13,494 bases of DNA from an uncultured Clostridia bacterium (GCA_946563605.1 CAMNVW010000016.1:1-13494), one strand, 5' to 3'. Shown: positions 5,929-13,431, counted from the first letter of the stretch. Notes: generated by a model from the sequence alone, not told the origin. A program made the numbers and translations.

Positions 5929-6447
5929 ATGCGCAAGCAGTATATCGAAGTCGGAAAAATCGTTACTACCCACGGCATTAAAGGTGAGGTCAAACTGTAT
6001 CCGTGGTGCGATGACGTGGATATGTTCTACGACATTGAAACATTGTATCTGGATGCGAAAGGAACCAAACCGGTTGCATTAGAGGAGGTTCGATTCGTAA
6101 AGGATATGCCTCTGTTGAAATTGGAAGGGATCAATTCCATTGATGACGCCGCAAAACTGCGCGATAAAATCGTTTATGTTCACCGCGACGATATTCCGAT
6201 GGAGGAAGGCGAATATCTCATTCAGGATTTGATTGGGATGCAGGTGGTGAACGCAGATAACGGCAAGGTCTACGGTGAGTTGACACAGATCAGCCCGACC
6301 GGTGCAAACGACGTCTATCACATTCGCTTTGCGGATGGAAAGGAACGCTTGATTCCGGCAATTCCGCAGGTGGTTTTGGAAATTGATATGGACGGCGGTG
6401 TGATGAAGATTCGTCCGTTGGAAGGATTGTTTGACGATGAGGATTGA
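5929..6447 (+). CDS. rimM: Ribosome maturation factor RimM
   Basis: This 172-residue protein is the usual RimM length. It helps mature the 30S head and binds S19. The N-terminal RimM barrel begins YIEVGKIVTTHGIKGEVKL. The C-terminal PRC-barrel-like half begins near GEYLIQDLIGMQV and ends with the conserved VMKIRPLEGL. The ATG at 5929 follows AAGGAGG at normal spacing. An in-frame upstream ATG at 5854 would lie in the leader dyad and is not supported. Its last 11 bases overlap the start of trmD. Confidence 0.97.
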   Translation: MRKQYIEVGKIVTTHGIKGEVKLYPWCDDVDMFYDIETLYLDAKGTKPVALEEVRFVKDMPLLKLEGINSIDDAAKLRDKIVYVHRDDIPMEEGEYLIQDLIGMQVVNADNGKVYGELTQISPTGANDVYHIRFADGKERLIPAIPQVVLEIDMDGGVMKIRPLEGLFDDED

Positions 6448-7207
6448 TATTGCGACCCTCTTTCCAGAGATGTGTGAGACGGTGCTGAACGAAAGCATCA
6501 TCGGCAGGGCAAGACGCGCCGGAAAGCTGGAGATATACTGCCACAACATCCGCGATTACACCAAGGACAAGCACCGCAGAGTGGACGACACCCCCTACGG
6601 CGGCGGCAAGGGGATGCTGATGCAGACAGAACCGATTTATAACTGCTATCAGGCGGTGTGCGAGATGATCGGCGCAAAACCGCACGTGATTTATATGTCC
6701 CCCAAAGGCGCGCCGTTTACCCAGAAGCGCGCAGGCGAGCTGCGGGAGCTGGAACATATCTTTATCCTCTGCGGACACTATGAGGGGGTCGACCAGCGCG
6801 TTTTGGACGAAATTGTCGATGAGGAGATATCCATTGGAGATTATGTCTTGACCGGCGGCGAGCTGGGCGCGCTGGTCATCACCGACGCGGTGGGAAGATT
6901 GTGCCCGGGCGTGCTTTCCGAGGAAATCTGCTTTACCGAGGAAAGCCATTACGACGGTTTGCTGGAATATCCGCAGTATACCCGACCGCCGGTTTGGCAC
7001 GACAGGGAAGTGCCGCCGGTGCTGATGAGCGGACATCACGCCAACATTATGAAATGGCAGCGCGAACAGTCGATTGCCCAAACGGCGCAGAAACGCCCAG
7101 ATCTGCTGCAAAAGGCGATGGAGCAGGGCAAGCTGACCGCCAAGGAATCCCAAGCGGCGCAGGAATTGCTGCGTATTTCCCAGGAAATGGACTCCGGCAC
7201 AAAGTAA
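6437..7207 (+). CDS. trmD: tRNA (guanine37-N1)-methyltransferase TrmD
   Basis: This 256-residue SPOUT methyltransferase makes m1G37 in tRNAs using S-adenosylmethionine, which prevents +1 frameshifting. Visible family segments are MRIDIATLFPEM at the N-terminus, RRVDDTPYGGGKGM (48-60), and the trefoil-knot SAM site YMSPKGAPFTQ (86-96), LCGHYEGVDQRV (111-122) and IGDYVLTGGEL (133-143). D150 in ITDAVGR matches the catalytic base. The ATG at 6437 gives the canonical start. A TTG six bases earlier is less likely. It overlaps rimM by 11 bases. rplS, a common downstream neighbour, is absent. Confidence 0.97.
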   Translation: MRIDIATLFPEMCETVLNESIIGRARRAGKLEIYCHNIRDYTKDKHRRVDDTPYGGGKGMLMQTEPIYNCYQAVCEMIGAKPHVIYMSPKGAPFTQKRAGELRELEHIFILCGHYEGVDQRVLDEIVDEEISIGDYVLTGGELGALVITDAVGRLCPGVLSEEICFTEESHYDGLLEYPQYTRPPVWHDREVPPVLMSGHHANIMKWQREQSIAQTAQKRPDLLQKAMEQGKLTAKESQAAQELLRISQEMDSGTK

Positions 7208-7219
7208 ATAAGAGAATAA

Positions 7220-7266
7220 AAAACGGCTTATCCTTTTCAGGGTGATTGAAAAGGATAAGCCGTTTT
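7220..7266. terminator. 20-bp perfect hairpin terminator after trmD
   Basis: Positions 7220-7239 and 7247-7266 are exact reverse complements (20 bp) around the loop GGGTGAT, with A-runs and T-runs at the ends. It should end the rimM-trmD transcript and could also stop transcription arriving on the minus strand. Confidence 0.95.
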
Positions 7267-7286
7267 GTGTGTTTCAAAGAATGGAT

Positions 7287-7314
7287 AAAAACTATTTCTT
7301 GGGAAATAGTTTTT
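7287..7314. terminator. Bidirectional hairpin terminator downstream of the PPK2 gene
   Basis: AAAAACTATTTC (7287-7298) and GAAATAGTTTTT (7303-7314) pair perfectly over 12 bp around TTGG, with T-runs on both strands. It most likely ends the minus-strand phosphotransferase transcript, although it is about 200 bases beyond that gene's stop codon. Confidence 0.75.
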
Positions 7315-7511
7315 CCAAATTGAGAAAGCAGTATCTTTTGATGTTTTTACTATTCAATAAAGTTATTGCTTGGGAAATAATGAGTAAAAAGGAAAGAGAA
7401 TAGATACGCTGAATCAAAAATGAATGTCGGATTTTGTCAAATTCACCGACAGAATATACCAAACGTATAATCATGTGCGAAATTACAGGAAATCCTTGAG
7501 ATTTGGAGACT
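7315..7511. other. Gene-free AT-rich stretch (long 3' leader-out of the PPK2 transcript)
   Basis: Between the hairpin at 7287-7314 and the PPK2 stop codon I see no recognisable gene or RNA family. There is a 6-bp dyad (CAATAA at 7355 with TTATTG at 7363) and a second copy of CTTGGGAAATA (7369-7379), which also occurs in the hairpin at 7298-7308. An 83-codon minus-strand frame over 7292-7543 has no recognisable motif and overlaps the PPK2 gene. Confidence 0.5.
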
Positions 7512-9038
7512 TTATTTGCGTGACTGCGCTTGGTCGATGGCATTTTCCAAGGTTTCGGTCAGGATTCGCAGCGCCTTGATGCGGGCATAGTATTTGCAGT
7601 TGGATTCAATGATATGCCAAGGAGCATAGGAGGTGCTTGTTTTTTGCAGCATTTCATTGACTGCCTGCTCGTATTCATCCCATTTTTCGCGGTTGCGCCA
7701 GTCCTCGTCGGTGATTTTCCACTGTTTTTCCGGCGTGTTTTGACGTTCTTCAAAGCGTTTGAGCTGGGTGTCCTTGTCAATCTGAATCCAGAATTTCAAA
7801 ACGATGGCCCCCCAGTCGGTCAACTGCTGTTCAAACTCGTTCATTTCGGTGTAAGCGCGTTTCCAGTCACTTTCGGTGCAGAAGCCCTCCAAACGCTCCA
7901 CCATCACTCTGCCGTACCATGTGCGGTCAAAGATGACGATGTGACCTCTCTTCGGGAGATTCTGCCAGAACCGCCAGAGATAGTGGCGCGCGAGCTCATA
8001 CGGCTTTGGAGCGGCAACCGGAATGACCTTGTAACCGCGTGGGTCGAGCGCGCTGGTGATGCGCTTGATGTTGCCACCCTTGCCGGCAGCGTCCCAGCCT
8101 TCGTAAGCGAGAATGACCGGAATTTTCCAGCGGTAAATCTGGTTGTGCAGCTTGCGGAGCTTTTTCTGGTAGAATTTGAGCTGCTTTTTATATTCTTTGC
8201 GGCTCATCTCCTGATTAAGAGCAACTTCGTCAAGCAGCGGCATTTTGATCAGCGGAAAGGATTTTTGCGCAGAGTTCTCCTGAGCGCCTAAAGGAACGCC
8301 AGCCTGCTTTTGTTCAAGGGCGGCTTCGATACAGCTGCACAGCGCCGTCAGGCAGTCGATGTCGGATTGCTTGCGGTGAGAGGAATCAATGACTTGCCAA
8401 GGCGCGTAAGGAAGATGGGTGGCTTGCAGATATTCGTCAAAATCGTTGATGTTTTGCTCGTACTGACGGTTTTGCTGCAAGTCATGCTCGCTGATGCGCC
8501 AACGGGTGTCCGCATGGCTCAGCAGGTCGTTGATGCGTTTGTCCTGTTCCTTTTTGCTGATGTGCAAAAAGAGTTTCACCAACAGATAGCCGTTGTCACA
8601 GAGCTGGCGTTCAAAGATGCGGATGTCCTCCAAACGATGGGCATATTCCTCTTCGGAAAGTTCTCCCGACTGCATGGCGCGGATGCTCTCATCCATCCAG
8701 CCGGAGTCCAGAAAGATAAACTTTCCGCTTTCAGGGATGTTTTTCATATGGCGGTACAAAAACGGCTTTGCAAGCTCCTCAGCGCTGGGAGAAGAAACCG
8801 AGATGACCTCAAAAAATCGTGGGTCGAGGCTGCGGATCATGGAGGCGATGCGGCTGCCTTTTCCGGCGGTGCCCCAGCCCTCCACTAAAACCAGCACAGG
8901 GAGTTTATCCTTCTGTACCTGAAGCTGCAGTTTGCCCAGACGTTCGCTCAGCTGGCTGATGAGCTGCTTTTTTTCATCGCTTGGCAAATCGGATTTTTCA
9001 AAGCGGAAATTTTTGAGAAGGTGTGGTTGATAGAGCAT
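7512..9038 (-). CDS. pap: Polyphosphate:AMP phosphotransferase (two-domain PPK2)
   Basis: This 508-residue cytoplasmic kinase contains two PPK2 domains. The N-terminal one (about 20-245) has Walker A GWGTAGKG (54-61) and a Walker B-like FIFLDSGW (107-114). The C-terminal one (about 265-500) has GWDAAGKG (314-321) and VIFDRTWYGRVMVER (368-382). The family transfers phosphate from polyphosphate to AMP, giving ADP. In characterised two-domain enzymes the C-terminal half is catalytic. Here the N-terminal half has D-S-G-W where the C-terminal half has the D-R-T-W-Y active-site segment, which fits a degenerate regulatory domain. The ATG at 9038 follows AGGAGGG. It is a single-gene transcript, divergent from the CAP gene. 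Confidence 0.94.
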   Translation of the reverse strand: MLYQPHLLKNFRFEKSDLPSDEKKQLISQLSERLGKLQLQVQKDKLPVLVLVEGWGTAGKGSRIASMIRSLDPRFFEVISVSSPSAEELAKPFLYRHMKNIPESGKFIFLDSGWMDESIRAMQSGELSEEEYAHRLEDIRIFERQLCDNGYLLVKLFLHISKKEQDKRINDLLSHADTRWRISEHDLQQNRQYEQNINDFDEYLQATHLPYAPWQVIDSSHRKQSDIDCLTALCSCIEAALEQKQAGVPLGAQENSAQKSFPLIKMPLLDEVALNQEMSRKEYKKQLKFYQKKLRKLHNQIYRWKIPVILAYEGWDAAGKGGNIKRITSALDPRGYKVIPVAAPKPYELARHYLWRFWQNLPKRGHIVIFDRTWYGRVMVERLEGFCTESDWKRAYTEMNEFEQQLTDWGAIVLKFWIQIDKDTQLKRFEERQNTPEKQWKITDEDWRNREKWDEYEQAVNEMLQKTSTSYAPWHIIESNCKYYARIKALRILTETLENAIDQAQSRK

Positions 9039-9089
9039 AGAGAAACCCTCCTAATCCTTTGTGCGGCATGATGATTGCCGACAAAATAA

Positions 9090-9095
9090 ATTATA
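9090..9095 (-). promoter_or_regulatory. Possible -10 of the PPK2 promoter
   Basis: TATAAT is read on the minus strand about 50 bases before the ATG. No good -35 is visible near 9113-9119, so confidence is low. Confidence 0.4.
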
Positions 9096-9121
9096 GTTGA
9101 AAGTTTGTTATAGCAGACAGG

Positions 9122-9150
9122 TTGAAAACGGCTCGAGAATATGTTATACT
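9122..9150 (+). promoter_or_regulatory. Sigma-A promoter of the CAP-domain gene
   Basis: TTGAAA (9122-9127) and TATACT (9145-9150) are separated by exactly 17 bases, with an extended -10 TG just upstream. Transcription would start near 9157, giving a leader of about 90 bases in which I see no strong hairpin. Confidence 0.75.
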
Positions 9151-9247
9151 AACCTAACCGACCGTCAATCTTAATCTTATTGTATCATGGGAATTGTATT
9201 TGAACAATCACAAATGAAAAAAATAAGCAAATGAGGAGAGAAAAACA

Positions 9248-9826
9248 ATGAAAAAAGTTTTGGCAGGATGTTTGGCAGCATTGTTGATTGCTTCTTCGGC
9301 ATCCATGACAACAGTTGCGGCATCGAAAGGAACAACAGCACAGACCAAACAGACGACACAGAGCACAAGCAAAAAGGTGAAAAAAGTCGTTAAAAAGAAA
9401 AAAGCGTCTTCCAAAGCAGAACAGAGCACTGACGATGAAAGCGAAACGGACTGGCAGGAGGAAATGCTCAAGAGCATCAACGCACAGCGCAAAAAAGCAG
9501 GCGTTGCGGAGCTCAAATTGGATGAAGCGTTGTGTGAAGCGGCACAGATCAGAGCGGATGAATGCTTAAAGAGTTACAGCCACACCCGTCCAAACGGCAA
9601 AAAATTTACGACCGTCCTTGATGATAAAAAGATTAAATACGGTTATTGGGGAGAAAATATTAACGAGAAGCAGGAGAGCGTGTCCTCTACCATGAAGAGC
9701 TGGATGTCTTCTGAAGGCCACAAGGCAAATATCCTGAAAAAAGAATTTGATACCGTAGGTTTTGGCAGAACAAAAGACAGCAAGGGAAAATATTACTGGG
9801 TGCAGATTTTTATTAGCGCCAAGTAG
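9248..9826 (+). CDS. Secreted CAP-domain protein (SCP/YkwD-like)
   Basis: This 192-residue protein has a signal peptide (MKKVLAGCLAALLIA, likely cleaved after AA near residue 25), a Thr/Ser/Lys-rich linker with a strongly basic stretch KKVKKVVKKKK (about 42-52), and a CAP domain (about 68-192). CAP landmarks are INAQRKKAG, the cavity histidine H112 in YSHTRPNG, E136 in WGENI, and E156/H158 in SEGHKANIL, ending WVQIF. No sortase motif or S-layer repeat is present, so it is probably secreted. The basic linker might bind cell-wall anionic polymers (inference). Bacterial YkwD-like functions are poorly known. AGGAG precedes the ATG. It is a single gene. Confidence 0.92.
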   Translation: MKKVLAGCLAALLIASSASMTTVAASKGTTAQTKQTTQSTSKKVKKVVKKKKASSKAEQSTDDESETDWQEEMLKSINAQRKKAGVAELKLDEALCEAAQIRADECLKSYSHTRPNGKKFTTVLDDKKIKYGYWGENINEKQESVSSTMKSWMSSEGHKANILKKEFDTVGFGRTKDSKGKYYWVQIFISAK

Positions 9827-9951
9827 ATTTACAATATTGATTTCCCATGATATAAAAACTTACTTTTGAAGTTCATAAAAATGTATCCTGATATATTTTT
9901 TACTGACATAATACAGTATTTGACGAAAAAAAAAACAGGAAGTTTTGCGTT

Positions 9952-9965
9952 ATTTGTAAACAAAT
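9952..9965. promoter_or_regulatory. Dyad upstream of the BlaI-like gene promoter
   Basis: ATTTGT (9952-9957) and ACAAAT (9960-9965) flank AA, about 24 bases before the -35. It could be an autoregulatory operator. It does not match the TACA/TGTA pattern known for BlaI, so this is weak. Confidence 0.3.
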
Positions 9966-9988
9966 TCTAAATGTTTTTTAATTTTTGA

Positions 9989-10017
9989 TTGACAGAAAAG
10001 CTCTAAGATGCTAGGAT
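9989..10017 (+). promoter_or_regulatory. Promoter of the BlaI-like gene
   Basis: A perfect TTGACA (9989-9994) is followed after 17 bases by TAGGAT (10012-10017, four of six matches). The transcript would start near 10024, about 40 bases before the ATG. The rest of the 237-base gap after the CAP gene is AT-rich with no gene or clear terminator. Confidence 0.55.
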
Positions 10018-10063
10018 TATAGTAGCGGAAATTATTGATTCCCAAAAGAAAGGTTGTGTTGAA

Positions 10064-10429
10064 ATGAACTGTGTAAAAATTTCTGAGGCTGAGTATCCAT
10101 TGATGGAGTATATCTGGGAACATGCTCCGATTTCGGCGTCTGCGCTGGCGGCATATTCTCAGGATGCTTTTCATTGGAAAAAGAATACCACCTATACAGT
10201 TATCAAAAGATTGACAATTAGAGGTGCGTTGGAAAGACAGGAGCCAGGCTTCATCGTTGTTCCGCTGGTTACCAAACAGCAGGTTCAGCAGTCTGAACTG
10301 GAAAACCTGTGCAACCGCGTCTTTGCTGGTTCTTCTAAAGATTTTATCCTTTCCTTTATTTCCAGAGAAGCTGTTTCTGACGAAGAACTCAATCAGATCA
10401 AAGAAGCTGTCAAAGAGTACCATCGCTAA
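10064..10429 (+). CDS. BlaI/MecI/CopY-family winged-helix repressor
   Basis: This 121-residue cytoplasmic regulator shows the family pattern: ISEAEYPLMEYIWEHAPISASALAA for the first helices, WKKNTTYTVIKRLTIRGALER for the recognition helix and wing (about 37-58), then VPLVTKQQ and a helical dimerisation tail (about 75-121) with LCNRVFAGSSKDFILSFI. These proteins repress genes for beta-lactamase, copper transport or cell-wall stress and often pair with a BlaR1-type membrane protease. No such partner is adjacent, so this is an orphan. Its target is unknown. Start supported by AGAAAGG and the family N-terminus. Confidence 0.9.
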   Translation: MNCVKISEAEYPLMEYIWEHAPISASALAAYSQDAFHWKKNTTYTVIKRLTIRGALERQEPGFIVVPLVTKQQVQQSELENLCNRVFAGSSKDFILSFISREAVSDEELNQIKEAVKEYHR

Positions 10430-10497
10430 ACTTTCGTAAGTTTCTGGGTGAATACTCCGAACGGCAAACTTCCTGCGAAAAAATGATTTTCAAAAGC

Positions 10498-10539
10498 AAA
10501 AGCCTCATCATCGATGAATGTCGGTGATGAGGCTTTTTT
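10498..10539. terminator. Shared terminator of convergent genes
   Basis: Positions 10498-10513 pair with 10522-10537 over 16 bp (one wobble) around an 8-base loop, followed by a T-run on the plus strand and a weaker one on the minus strand. It lies 8 bases from the end of the convergent flippase gene. A smaller dyad (AAACTT/AAGTTT, 10428-10443) overlaps the stop codon of the repressor gene. Confidence 0.9.
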
Positions 10540-10547
10540 CGTTTTCA

Positions 10548-11951
10548 TCAAGCTGTTCTGCGGCGTTTAAATAAAACCTGTCGGACAGTTGCCCAAAGTG
10601 CGCTCATATTTGCAGTTACCATTAGTGCAGTCAAGATAAGCTCGAAGAAGATCCAGCCCTTGACCTCGAAAATCATGATGAATGACTGCGCAAGCAGCAA
10701 AACGGTATTAAAGACAAGGCGACCGCCGTTAAAACGCATCGGCATAAACCGTCTTGTGTCGATCATACGAAGCACGAAAACAATCAGGTAGCTCAGGAAG
10801 GTGGCAAACGCTGCGCCGTTGACGCCGAAAATAGGGATCATCACGAGGTTGAGCAGAACATTGATTGCCGCGCCAATGCCAGTGGTGATAAAATTGAGCA
10901 TACTTTTTTTCTCCACCATATAAACGCTGCCGAGGAAGGTGGACATACACGAAAAAATAGTGGAGAGCAAAAGCAGCGGAATGTATTTCCAGGAAGGATA
11001 GAAAGCGTCTGTAACCAGGATTTTGGTGACAACCTTGGAGAACAAAATCAGACCGGAGGCGGCGGTGCAGATCAGGGATTGATAGCACAGGAAAACACGG
11101 GTAAAAAATTGTGCGCGTTTGTTCGATTCATCGGTGACAGCGGACATCTGCCATGCGTCCATGAAAATATTGGACATCAGTACGATGATGGTGGGAATCT
11201 TGTATGCGACCGCAAACAAGCCGTTTGCGCTGGTATCGTCCATAAACGCGGCAATCAAGAAGCGGCTTGCCATGTTGTTGATCCACCAGAAAATGGAGTT
11301 TGGAATCAGCGGGATAGAGTAGCGAAGCATCTCCTTGGCGGTGGATACATCCAGTTTGCGCACGTTGATGTAGTGTCCAAGATTTGCAATATAAAACAAA
11401 AACAAGGAGGAAATCGTGTCGGCGGAGATCATCGCGAGCATATAGCCGTTGATGCCCCATTTGAGCACCACCAGGTACAGCACATTAAAGAAGATGGTGG
11501 TGGCGGTGGAGAGGATGCCATCCAGTGCGTAGAGCTTGACATATCCCTTTGCGCGGACAAACTGTGAGCACAGCGAGCGCATGGAGGACATCAGCACGAA
11601 AATATAAATCATCATTGTATTTTCGTTGAGATATGGAACATGAACCAGAATGGGTTCGAGCAGCAGCAGGATACAAAAACCGGTGAGGATGGTGAGAAAG
11701 CCGGTGGTAAAAACATCGGTTTTCCGGTAATGCTTGTCCAAGCCGAAGCGGATGATTCCGTTGACGATGCCGCAGGAAACAAGGGGGAGCAAAAAATTTC
11801 CGACCTGTACCATCAAATCGACAGTGCCGTACTGCGCTTCGGTGAGCACAGCGGTGTACAGCGGCATAAGAAGAAAGACAAGCACCTTGGAACTGAAGGT
11901 GCCGATAGCAAAGATCACAGTGTTGGAAATGAGTTTTCGATATTTGTTCAA
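10548..11951 (-). CDS. Wzx/MOP-superfamily flippase (polysaccharide transporter family)
   Basis: This 467-residue membrane protein has about 12-14 hydrophobic segments. The family-typical N-terminus NTVIFAIGTFSSKVLVFLLMPLYTAVLTEAQYGTVDLM resembles lipid-linked oligosaccharide flippases that move sugar carriers across the membrane for capsule, teichoic acid or peptidoglycan-like polymers. The start is set at a TTG (11951) because AGGAG lies 7 bases before it and the protein then begins MNKYRKLISN. A longer reading from an ATG at 11999 adds 16 residues without support. No glycosyltransferases are adjacent, so the substrate cannot be inferred. It could also be a more general MATE-like exporter. 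Confidence 0.88.
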   Translation of the reverse strand: MNKYRKLISNTVIFAIGTFSSKVLVFLLMPLYTAVLTEAQYGTVDLMVQVGNFLLPLVSCGIVNGIIRFGLDKHYRKTDVFTTGFLTILTGFCILLLLEPILVHVPYLNENTMMIYIFVLMSSMRSLCSQFVRAKGYVKLYALDGILSTATTIFFNVLYLVVLKWGINGYMLAMISADTISSLFLFYIANLGHYINVRKLDVSTAKEMLRYSIPLIPNSIFWWINNMASRFLIAAFMDDTSANGLFAVAYKIPTIIVLMSNIFMDAWQMSAVTDESNKRAQFFTRVFLCYQSLICTAASGLILFSKVVTKILVTDAFYPSWKYIPLLLLSTIFSCMSTFLGSVYMVEKKSMLNFITTGIGAAINVLLNLVMIPIFGVNGAAFATFLSYLIVFVLRMIDTRRFMPMRFNGGRLVFNTVLLLAQSFIMIFEVKGWIFFELILTALMVTANMSALWATVRQVLFKRRRTA

Positions 11952-12038
11952 TCTGATTCTCCTGACATCTGGATTTTTATGGAAACCGGCAGGGAACAAT
12001 TTTCTGCCAGTGGAAATATTTGTAAACAGAACGTCACT

Positions 12039-12044
12039 ATTATA
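12039..12044 (-). promoter_or_regulatory. Probable -10 of the flippase promoter
   Basis: TATAAT is read on the minus strand about 90 bases before the TTG start. The -35 region is poor, and it coincides with the palindrome TTTTCATGAAAA at 12051-12062, so an activator or repressor may act here. Confidence 0.5.
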
Positions 12045-12050
12045 TCATCT

Positions 12051-12062
12051 TTTTCATGAAAA
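12051..12062. promoter_or_regulatory. 12-bp perfect palindrome between divergent promoters
   Basis: TTTTCATGAAAA is fully self-complementary and lies in the spacer and -35 area of the flippase promoter, between it and the exporter promoter. Short AT-rich palindromes can arise by chance, so this is a candidate operator only. Confidence 0.35.
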
Positions 12063-12090
12063 GAAAATGGCGAAAGAAGATAAAAAATGA

Positions 12091-12119
12091 TGGGCAAGCA
12101 GCATTTCTTGTGTTATAAT
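12091..12119 (+). promoter_or_regulatory. Promoter of the ThrE-type exporter operon
   Basis: TGGGCA (12091-12096, four of six) and a perfect TATAAT (12114-12119) are 17 bases apart, with an extended -10 TG directly upstream. Transcription would start near 12126, about 50 bases before the first gene. Confidence 0.7.
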
Positions 12120-12174
12120 ACTCTCGGACATTTTACGGGACGTTTTTTATTTTGAGTACGGTGGTGACGACACA

Positions 12175-12945
12175 ATGACAAATGATCAGCTGTTGGATAT
12201 TACAACAGAAATTGGTTGGAAGCTGCTGAAGAGCGGAGCAGAAATATACAGGGTGGAAGAATCTATTCGAAGAATGTTGGAGGCGTATGGTTTTCCTGAG
12301 GCGGAGGTGTTTTCGATTCCTTCGTGTATCATCGTGACAATCAACGACGAAACGGGTCATGCTTTGACGAGGCTCAAACGAATCCACGGTTCTTCGCTGG
12401 ATTTTGACCGGATTGACCGCTTAAACAATTTATGCCGGCATATCTGTACGGAAAAGCCGGAGCTGGGTCAGATTCGAAAATCTGTGGATGAAATCATGAA
12501 CGCAAAGGATTATTCCTTTTGGACGAATATGTTTTTTACAGCATCTATTTCAGCGTCCTTTACCTTGTTTTACGGCGGCGCCTTTCGGGATTCCTTTGTT
12601 TCGTTCTTTATTGGTATTTTGCTGTTTTTGCTGCTGAGTATGCTGGGACACTTTCATACCAACAACTTTTTCCAGAACATTCTGGGCAGCGCGCTGGTAG
12701 CGGGATTATCCCTTTTTACAACAGCGCTGGGGTGGACCATCCACTATGACAAAATGATTATCGGTACGCTGATGAATCTGGTTCCCGGAATTGCAATCAC
12801 CAACGTTATGCGGGATATTCTGGGCGGCGATTTGATTGCAGGCATTATCAAGCTGGTGGAATCGCTGATGGTAGCGGCAGGGATTGCTTTGGGTTCTGGT
12901 ATTGCGATTTCAACCTTGCGCTTCTTTTTCCCGGGAATACAGTAG
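12175..12945 (+). CDS. Threonine/serine exporter family, large subunit (YjjP-like, ThrE N-terminal part)
   Basis: This 256-residue protein has a cytoplasmic N-terminal half (1-115), with family motifs GAEIYRVEESI (21-31) and FSIPSCIIVTI (46-56), followed by about five membrane segments (117-250) including the conserved LVPGIAITNVMRDILGGDLIAG (about 202-223). It corresponds to the first part of Corynebacterium ThrE. In split systems such as Escherichia coli YjjP-YjjB a small partner supplies the rest, and that pair has been linked to succinate export. The true substrate here is unknown. The ribosome binding site is a partial GGTGGTGA. The small subunit follows after 12 bases. Confidence 0.93.
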   Translation: MTNDQLLDITTEIGWKLLKSGAEIYRVEESIRRMLEAYGFPEAEVFSIPSCIIVTINDETGHALTRLKRIHGSSLDFDRIDRLNNLCRHICTEKPELGQIRKSVDEIMNAKDYSFWTNMFFTASISASFTLFYGGAFRDSFVSFFIGILLFLLLSMLGHFHTNNFFQNILGSALVAGLSLFTTALGWTIHYDKMIIGTLMNLVPGIAITNVMRDILGGDLIAGIIKLVESLMVAAGIALGSGIAISTLRFFFPGIQ

Positions 12946-12957
12946 GAGGTGTTTGCT

Positions 12958-13431
12958 GTGGCAGAGAATGTGATTCAAAATATTCCTATCTTTTTCTACA
13001 CTTTTCTAGCGTGCTTTTCTTTCTGTTTTATTTTTAAATTTCACAAGCTTTCGCATATGATTGCGGCGGCGACCGGTGGTATGCTCAGCTGGGTATTTTT
13101 TGTTGCGTGCGCACCGCTGGGGAATGATCTTGCGCAGTATCTCATTTCCACGATTATTGTATCCGCCTATGCGGAAATTATGGCGAGGGTATTCAAAGCG
13201 CCAGTCACAGGTTTTTTGACAATCGGCATTCTGCCGCTGGTTCCTGGGGGCGGCATTTATTATACGATGGAGCATTGCGTATTAGGTGAAACTGATTTGT
13301 TCATCGAAACGGGGATTCACACGTTAGCAATCGCCGGTGCGCTGGCAATCGGCGTTTTGGTGGTTTCCTCCATGGTGCGGCTGGTGCATATGATGCAGCT
13401 GGTCACAAGACTCAAACGACGATTTTCTTGA
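12958..13431 (+). CDS. Threonine/serine exporter family, small subunit (YjjB-like)
   Basis: This 157-residue membrane protein has four or five hydrophobic segments and the family motif ILPLVPGGGIYYTM (91-104). It should form a complex with the upstream large subunit in the cytoplasmic membrane. The GTG at 12958 is chosen because AGGAGG (12944-12949) lies 8 bases before it. That ribosome binding site overlaps the upstream stop codon, so the genes are translationally coupled. An earlier in-frame GTG at 12949 overlaps the ribosome binding site itself. The stop codon lies within the start of the third repeat copy. Confidence 0.93.
   Translation: MAENVIQNIPIFFYTFLACFSFCFIFKFHKLSHMIAAATGGMLSWVFFVACAPLGNDLAQYLISTIIVSAYAEIMARVFKAPVTGFLTIGILPLVPGGGIYYTMEHCVLGETDLFIETGIHTLAIAGALAIGVLVVSSMVRLVHMMQLVTRLKRRFS

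Noticed and set aside
6431..6436. TTG start for trmD six bases upstream
   Set aside because: The ATG at 6437 gives the canonical MRIDI start and better spacing to GGAAGGA.
7298..7379. Duplicate CTTGGGAAATA at 7298 and 7369
   Set aside because: Eleven bases in AT-rich sequence is too short to call a repeat family.
7292..7543. 83-codon minus-strand frame past the PPK2 stop codon
   Set aside because: It overlaps the PPK2 gene and the 7287-7314 hairpin and has no recognisable motif; I cannot support it as a gene.
7530..8888. Two long plus-strand frames antisense to the PPK2 gene
   Set aside because: Both PPK2 domains are clear on the minus strand; the antisense frames lack ribosome binding sites and motifs.
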